From: an uncultured Sutterella sp.
GTDB lineage: Bacteria > Pseudomonadota > Gammaproteobacteria > Burkholderiales > Burkholderiaceae_F
Assembly (NCBI GenBank): GCA_905212345.1
Contig: CAJMEC010000053.1
Coordinates: forward strand, 1 to 12,477
DNA: 12,477 bases
Direction: 5' to 3'
Under the pieces are notes generated by a model. It was not told the DNA's origin and did no database searches. It was given only the letters and a program-made list of their open reading frames with translations. The translations under genes were made by a program, and so were the position numbers. Of the stretch, positions 7,851 to 12,477 are shown one piece after another. Within the stretch, counting starts at the first letter, position 1; every line of letters begins with the position of its first letter.

Positions 7851-7855
7851 TCCTT
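7851..7855 (-). promoter_or_regulatory. rpoC ribosome binding site overlapping the rpoB stop
   Basis: In mRNA sense AAGGA lies 10 nt before the rpoC ATG (7838-7840), and its first two bases are the last two of the rpoB TAA stop (7854-7856). Ribosomes finishing rpoB are thus delivered next to the rpoC start, which favours translational coupling and equal amounts of the two large subunits. It supports 7840 over the upstream start that lies inside the rpoB coding end. Confidence 0.7.
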
Positions 7856-10800
7856 AATTACGTTCGAGGTCGATGTCAATACCCAACGACCGGATTTCCT
7901 TCACCAACACGTTGAACGATTCCGGCATACCGGCTTCGAGAACGTGTTCGCCCTTAACGATGTTTTCGTAAACTTTCGTACGACCGTTCACATCGTCAGA
8001 CTTCACCGTCAGCATTTCTTGCAACACGTAAGAGGCACCGTAAGCTTCCAAAGCCCACACTTCCATTTCACCGAAGCGCTGACCACCGAACTGAGCCTTA
8101 CCGCCCAACGGTTGCTGCGTAACCAACGAATACGGACCCGTGGAACGAGCATGCATCTTGTCATCAACCAAGTGGTGCAACTTCAAGTAGTGCATATAGC
8201 CCACCGTGACAGGACGATCAAATGCCTCGCCAGTGCGGCCATCGTAGAGCGTGCATTGTGTCTTAGACGGCGTCAATTGCAGGCGCTTAGCAACATCTTC
8301 AGGGAAGGCTAAATCGAGCATCTTGCCGATTTGTTCTTCACTGGCGCCATCAAACACAGGCGTAGCAAACGGCACACCATTTTGGAGATTTTCAGCCAAA
8401 CGCATGATTTCTTCATCCGTCAAGCTATCCAAATCTTCCTTCTTACCGGTTTCGTTGTAAATCTTTTCCAAGAAGGCACGCATCTGAGACACTTGGCAGC
8501 TCTTGATCATTTCGCCAATACGCCAGCCTAAGCCCTTGGCAGCCCAACCCAAGTGCACTTCGAGCACCTGACCGATATTCATACGAGAGGGCACACCCAA
8601 CGGGTTAAGAGCGACGTCGGCGGGACGACCATCAGCCATGTACGGCATATCTTCCACCGGGCAAATCTTGGAGACCACACCCTTGTTACCGTGACGGCCT
8701 GCCATCTTGTCACCCGGTTGCAAGCGACGTTTTTCAGCGATGTAGACCTTCACCATCTTGAGTACGCCAGGGGGCAACTCATCACCTTGGGTCAGCTTCT
8801 TGCGCTTGATTTCAAACGCACGATCAAATTCGTGGCGCTTGTCATCAAGTTGAGTGCGCATATCTTCGAGCAACTTCTGATCGGCTTCATCGACCATGCG
8901 CAGATCAAAGATTTCAAAACCCTTCAAGCTTTCCAAATATTCCTTGGTGAGGGCACCCTTCTTGAGCCCCTTCGGACCACCTTCGGCTTTCTTGCCTTCA
9001 AGTTGGCGAGCCAAGCGGGCAAAACCGTCACCTTCAACGATGCGCAGTTTTTCGTCCAAATCCTGACGATAACGCTTGAGCGATTCATCAATAATGGAGT
9101 TGGCTCGAGCGTCACGTTCAACACCTTCACGCGTAAAGACTTGAACGTCAATCACCGTTCCGGTCATACCGGACGGAACACGCAAAGATGTATCCTTAAC
9201 GTCACTGGCCTTTTCACCGAAGATCACTCGCAAAAGTTTTTCTTCAGGCGTCAGTTGTGTTTCGCCTTTCGGAGTCACCTTACCGACAAGCACGTCACCG
9301 GCCTTAACTTCAGCACCGATTTGCACAATGCCGCATTCGTCCAAACGAGCCAACTGGTTTTCAGACAAGTTGGAAATATCACGCGTGATTTCTTCGGCGC
9401 CCAACTTCGTATCACGAGCCACAACGGAGAGCTCTTCAATGTGAATAGAAGTGTAGCGGTCATCGGCCACCACCTTTTCACTGATCAACACAGAGTCTTC
9501 GTAGTTGTAACCGTTCCAAGGCATAAAAGCCACCAAAAGGTTTTGGCCCAATGCCAATTCACCCATGTCGGTTGAAGCACCGTCAGCCAAAACGTCACCA
9601 CGAGCCACAACGTCTCCGCGGGAGACTATCGGACGTTGGTTGATGTTCGTGCTTTGGTTGGAACGCGTGAACTTCTGGAGGTTGTAAATATCAACACCCA
9701 CTTCGCCCGGGATGTTTTCATCGTCATTGACTCGAATCACCACACGGTTAGCATCAACATAGTCAACAATACCGCCACGCTTGGCTTGGACTGCCGTCTT
9801 GGAGTCCACGGCCACCGTACGTTCCACACCCGTACCGACAACCGGTTTTTCCGGCCGCAAGCACGGAACGCCTTGACGTTGCATGTTGGAACCCATCAAA
9901 GCGCGGTTGGCGTCATCGTGTTCCAAGAACGGAATCAAGGAAGCGGCGGCAGAAACGACCTGCAACGGAGAGACGTCCATGTATTGGACACGTTCCGGGC
10001 TAACCATCACGGTTTCACCGTTTTCACGGGCGCTCACCAATTCTTGAGTCAAGCGACCTTCGTCATCCAACTCGGAGTTAGCCTGGCAGATGACGTACTT
10101 ACCTTCTTCAATAGCGGAGAGGTAATCAATTTGATCGGTCACCTTGCCGTCAATCACCTTACGATACGGCGTTTCCAAGAAGCCGTATTCATTCAAGCGA
10201 GCATACAAAGCCAACGAGTTAATCAAACCAATGTTCGGGCCTTCAGGCGTTTCAATCGGGCACAAACGACCGTAGTGAGTCGGGTGCACGTCGCGCACTT
10301 CGAAGCCTGCGCGTTCACGGGTCAAACCACCGGGACCCAAAGCGGAAATACGACGCTTATGGGTGATTTCAGACAACGGATTGGTTTGGTCCATGAATTG
10401 GCTCAATTGGCTGGAGCCAAAGAATTCACGAATAGCAGCGGAGATCGGCTTACTGTTGATCAAATCTTGCGGCGTTAAATTGTCAGACTCGGCTTGAGCC
10501 AAACGTTCACGCACTGCACGCTCCACACGTACCAAGCCGGAGCGGAATTGATTTTCAGCCAATTCACCTACGCAACGCACACGGCGGTTGCCCAAATGGT
10601 CGATATCATCAACTTCACCGCGTCCGTTACGCAACTCGACCAATACTTTGACCGTATCAACAATGTCTTCATGTGTGAGCGTACCCGGACCTTCTGCGGT
10701 CGGGCGAGCCAAACGAGCATTGACCTTCATACGGCCAACTCGGGACAAATCGTACGTTTCTTCAGAGAAGAACAAACGATTCATCAACATTTCAACCGCC

Positions 10801-11951
10801 TCTTCTGTAGGCGGTTCACCCGGACGCATCATGCGGTAAATGGCTACGCGAGCAGACATTTGATCCGGTGTTTCATCAATACGCAACGTATCGGAAATAA
10901 AACTACCTTGATCCAATTCGTTGGTATAAATCGTTTGGAAGCCCTTGATCTTAGCTTCTCGCAACTTGGCCAACAATTCTTCAGTGATTTCGTCGTTGGC
11001 GGCTGCCAACACTTCACCGGTTTCACCATCAATGATGTCTTTAGCCAACACGCGGCCGATCAAGAAATCATCGTTAACAGAAACCGTCTTCATATCGGCC
11101 ATTTGACGGATATGACGAGCCGTGATGCGCTTGTCCTTAGCAACAATCACTTCACCGTCGCGGCCTACGATATCAAAACGAGCCACTTCACCCTTCAAGC
11201 GTTCCGGCACAAGTGTCATTGAGGCGCTGCGTGCACCGAGCTTAAAGGTATCAAATTCGAAGAACGTTTCGAGGATCTGTTCCGCATTCATGCCCAAAGC
11301 CTTGAGCAAAATCGTCACCGGCATCTTACGACGACGGTCAACACGGAAGTAGACGAGATCCTTTGCATCAAATTCAAAGTCAAGCCAAGAACCGCGGTAC
11401 GGAATCATACGAGCGGAGAAAAGCAGCTTGCCAGAGCTGTGTGTCTTGCCCTTGTCATGTTCAAAGAACAAACCAGGCGAACGGTGCAACTGACTGACAA
11501 TTACACGCTCAGAACCGTTGATAATGAAGGAGGCTTTTTCCGTCATTAACGGAATTTCACCCATATAGACATCATTTTCACGGATTTCTCTGATCCGGCT
11601 CTTGGCAGGATCGTCACGATCGATAATTTCCAAACGAATGCGTGCGCGCAAACGGCTTGAATAAGTCAGACCGCGCAATTGGCATTCGGCCACATCAAAA
11701 ACGGGCTCGTCGAGCGAATAGCTCTCAAAAACCAATCGAGCTAAACCGTTGTGACTGGAGATCGGGAAAATAGACGTAAAAGCAGATTGCAATCCAAAAT
11801 TCGGGTTGCGCTCTGCGGAAGCAACATCGGCTTGCAAAAATTCGGAATAAGACCGAAGTTGCATTTCCAACAAGGAAGGCACTGCGAGAACACTCGGTCG
11901 AGTCGCAAAACTCTTTCGAATGCGCTTCTTTTCAGTGAACGAGTACGACAT
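7854..11951 (-). CDS. rpoB: DNA-directed RNA polymerase subunit beta
   Basis: RpoB is the second largest core polymerase subunit, forming the opposite side of the cleft and the rifampicin pocket. The 1365-residue product is complete and close to the usual betaproteobacterial length; E. coli has 1342. The rifampicin cluster lies at residues 512-538 and has the sensitive-type residues Q518, D521, H531, R534 and S536 (E. coli 513, 516, 526, 529, 531). NTP-site elements include NGYNYEDS with E818 and D819, and GDKMAGRHGNKG with K1082 and K1090. A lysine-rich insertion falls near 980-1050, as in other proteobacteria. The C-terminus SLGIDIDLERN is canonical. A GTG two codons upstream (11955-11957) overlaps the GGAG ribosome binding site, so the ATG at 11949-11951 is preferred. 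Partner of rpoC in one transcript. Confidence 0.98.
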   Translation of the reverse strand: MSYSFTEKKRIRKSFATRPSVLAVPSLLEMQLRSYSEFLQADVASAERNPNFGLQSAFTSIFPISSHNGLARLVFESYSLDEPVFDVAECQLRGLTYSSRLRARIRLEIIDRDDPAKSRIREIRENDVYMGEIPLMTEKASFIINGSERVIVSQLHRSPGLFFEHDKGKTHSSGKLLFSARMIPYRGSWLDFEFDAKDLVYFRVDRRRKMPVTILLKALGMNAEQILETFFEFDTFKLGARSASMTLVPERLKGEVARFDIVGRDGEVIVAKDKRITARHIRQMADMKTVSVNDDFLIGRVLAKDIIDGETGEVLAAANDEITEELLAKLREAKIKGFQTIYTNELDQGSFISDTLRIDETPDQMSARVAIYRMMRPGEPPTEEAVEMLMNRLFFSEETYDLSRVGRMKVNARLARPTAEGPGTLTHEDIVDTVKVLVELRNGRGEVDDIDHLGNRRVRCVGELAENQFRSGLVRVERAVRERLAQAESDNLTPQDLINSKPISAAIREFFGSSQLSQFMDQTNPLSEITHKRRISALGPGGLTRERAGFEVRDVHPTHYGRLCPIETPEGPNIGLINSLALYARLNEYGFLETPYRKVIDGKVTDQIDYLSAIEEGKYVICQANSELDDEGRLTQELVSARENGETVMVSPERVQYMDVSPLQVVSAAASLIPFLEHDDANRALMGSNMQRQGVPCLRPEKPVVGTGVERTVAVDSKTAVQAKRGGIVDYVDANRVVIRVNDDENIPGEVGVDIYNLQKFTRSNQSTNINQRPIVSRGDVVARGDVLADGASTDMGELALGQNLLVAFMPWNGYNYEDSVLISEKVVADDRYTSIHIEELSVVARDTKLGAEEITRDISNLSENQLARLDECGIVQIGAEVKAGDVLVGKVTPKGETQLTPEEKLLRVIFGEKASDVKDTSLRVPSGMTGTVIDVQVFTREGVERDARANSIIDESLKRYRQDLDEKLRIVEGDGFARLARQLEGKKAEGGPKGLKKGALTKEYLESLKGFEIFDLRMVDEADQKLLEDMRTQLDDKRHEFDRAFEIKRKKLTQGDELPPGVLKMVKVYIAEKRRLQPGDKMAGRHGNKGVVSKICPVEDMPYMADGRPADVALNPLGVPSRMNIGQVLEVHLGWAAKGLGWRIGEMIKSCQVSQMRAFLEKIYNETGKKEDLDSLTDEEIMRLAENLQNGVPFATPVFDGASEEQIGKMLDLAFPEDVAKRLQLTPSKTQCTLYDGRTGEAFDRPVTVGYMHYLKLHHLVDDKMHARSTGPYSLVTQQPLGGKAQFGGQRFGEMEVWALEAYGASYVLQEMLTVKSDDVNGRTKVYENIVKGEHVLEAGMPESFNVLVKEIRSLGIDIDLERN

Positions 11952-11956
11952 GGACA

Positions 11957-11960
11957 CTCC
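11957..11960 (-). promoter_or_regulatory. rpoB ribosome binding site that decides the start
   Basis: In mRNA sense CGGAG precedes the ATG at 11949-11951 with 5 nt between the GGAG core and the start. The alternative GTG start at 11955-11957 shares its first base with this core and could not use it. The start MSYSFTEKKR is therefore favoured over one beginning with two extra residues. Confidence 0.65.
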
Positions 11961-12026
11961 GTTCGACGTGAGATTGATGAAAAAAACGATTTCAGCCTAA
12001 GTAAGAAAACAAAAAAGAAAGACGCC

Positions 12027-12064
12027 AAAAGCCGCCCCAGGTATCTATTCAATACCCGAGCGGC
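12027..12064 (-). terminator. Terminator-like attenuator between rplL and rpoB
   Basis: In mRNA sense the arm GCCGCTCGGGTAT pairs with ATACCTGGGGCGGC around a 7-nt loop TGAATAG. That gives 13 bp with one bulged G and two wobble pairs. TTTT follows directly, and a long T-rich stretch continues to about 12001. This has the form of an intrinsic terminator. Because rpoB lies only about 75 bp downstream and no convincing promoter separates them, partial termination is the likely role. E. coli has a known attenuator in the same gap that reduces rpoBC transcription relative to rplJL. Confidence 0.7.
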
Positions 12065-12157
12065 GTTTCGGATGGTAAATTTTCAGTCAATCGAATTTTT
12101 GCTGCTCACTCAGAAGACTTAGAACTGAATTCTTGTCAACTAAAAGAAACTCAGTTC

Positions 12158-12181
12158 AAAGTCCTCCAGTAGAAGGACTTT
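12158..12181 (-). other. Hairpin downstream of rplL, second of an abutting pair
   Basis: The plus-strand arms AAAGTCCT (12158-12165) and AGGACTTT (12174-12181) are exactly complementary over 8 bp around an 8-nt loop. The hairpin touches the neighbouring one at 12182 with no spacer, so the two could stack coaxially. It is not followed by a U run. Confidence 0.6.
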
Positions 12182-12213
12182 TTCGGGCAACATCTTTTGA
12201 AATATTGCCCGAA
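12182..12213 (-). other. Hairpin just after the rplL stop, first of an abutting pair
   Basis: The arms TTCGGGCAA (12182-12190) and TTGCCCGAA (12205-12213) are perfectly complementary over 9 bp around a 14-nt loop. The stem begins 20 nt after the rplL stop. In mRNA sense it is followed by AAAGTCC, not a U run, so an RNase III-type processing site or a 3'-end stabiliser of the rplL message is more likely than a terminator. E. coli rplL-rpoB RNA is processed by RNase III in this gap; similarity of mechanism is inferred. Confidence 0.6.
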
Positions 12214-12233
12214 TTTCAGCAGAACAGCAAGAA

Positions 12234-12477
12234 TTACTTGAGTTCGACCTTGGCGCCAGCGGCTTCCAACTTCTTCTTGGCTTCTTCAGCATCAGCCTTC
12301 GGCAAGCCTTCCTTAACAGCCTTCGGAGCGCCTTCAACCATGTCCTTGGCTTCCTTCAAGCCCAAGCCGGTCAATTCGCGAACAGCCTTAATAACGGCGA
12401 TCTTGTTAGAACCAACTTCAGCGAGAACGACGTCGAATTCCGTCTTTTCTTCAGCAGCGGCAGCAGCAGCGCCAGCA
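12234..12477 (-). CDS. rplL: 50S ribosomal protein L7/L12, C-terminal part (cut by window edge)
   Basis: L7/L12 forms the flexible stalk of the 50S subunit that recruits and activates EF-Tu, EF-G and other GTPases. The last 80 codons are present. They begin in the alanine-rich hinge (AGAAAAAAEEKTEFDV) and cover the whole globular C-terminal domain, with IAVIKAVRELTGLGLKEAK and the ending AAGAKVELK. The N-terminal dimerisation domain, about 43 residues if the family length near 124 holds, lies beyond the right edge. The leucine, alanine and lysine codons are strongly biased (TTG, GCT and AAG), as expected for a very highly expressed gene. It is normally co-transcribed with rplJ upstream. Confidence 0.97.
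   Translation of the reverse strand, partial: AGAAAAAAEEKTEFDVVLAEVGSNKIAVIKAVRELTGLGLKEAKDMVEGAPKAVKEGLPKADAEEAKKKLEAAGAKVELK

Noticed and set aside
8553..10478. Long plus-strand open frames inside rpoB (340 and 280 codons)
   Set aside because: Both mirror RpoB codons, have no credible ribosome binding site or domain, and would need a strongly conserved gene to encode two proteins.
12068..12090. Possible rpoB-proximal promoter from a minus-strand TTGACT
   Set aside because: The hexamer positioned 17 bp downstream is AACGCC, with no resemblance to a -10 box.
1..12477. Search for a hidden defence, mobile or novel accessory system
   Set aside because: All coding space is taken by conserved housekeeping genes in a well-known order. 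No transposase, integrase, repeats in array, tRNA or attachment-site signal is visible.

Overview
The window carries a housekeeping gene block, entirely on the minus strand: the transcription/translation cluster rplL-rpoB-rpoC-rpsL-rpsG-fusA-tuf, read from right to left. The proteins look like those of a betaproteobacterium: a 1365-residue RpoB, a 1414-residue RpoC whose zinc and catalytic residues fall at or next to E. coli numbering, a beta-type S12 and a 700-residue EF-G. Base composition is close to half G+C by eye, lower than in most Burkholderiales. This would fit a host-associated, Sutterella-like lineage, but that genus-level guess is inference only.

Layout in transcription order. At the right edge is the C-terminal 80 codons of rplL (L7/L12). 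A 282-bp gap follows, holding two abutting hairpins and a strong terminator-like hairpin that could act as a partial attenuator before rpoB. rpoB and rpoC come next with a 13-bp gap, and the rpoC ribosome binding site overlaps the rpoB stop codon. A 301-bp gap after rpoC holds three consecutive hairpins, then a good sigma70-type promoter (perfect TTGACA, 17-bp spacer) whose -35 box sits inside a perfect 10-bp inverted repeat, then a leader of about 150 nt. The str operon follows: rpsL (S12), rpsG (S7), fusA (EF-G) and the first 29 codons of tuf (EF-Tu) at the left edge.

The genes work together. L7/L12 recruits translation factors to the ribosome; RpoB and RpoC form the RNA polymerase active site; S12 and S7 belong to the 30S subunit; EF-G and EF-Tu are the elongation GTPases. 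All are expected to be highly expressed and growth-rate controlled.

I found no mobile element, CRISPR array, tRNA, rRNA or sign of transfer. Every kilobase is accounted for by conserved genes and short regulatory gaps. I do not see an undescribed system. What is worth a second look is the RNA and DNA structure in the non-coding gaps. The many long reading frames on the plus strand are shadows caused by codon bias.
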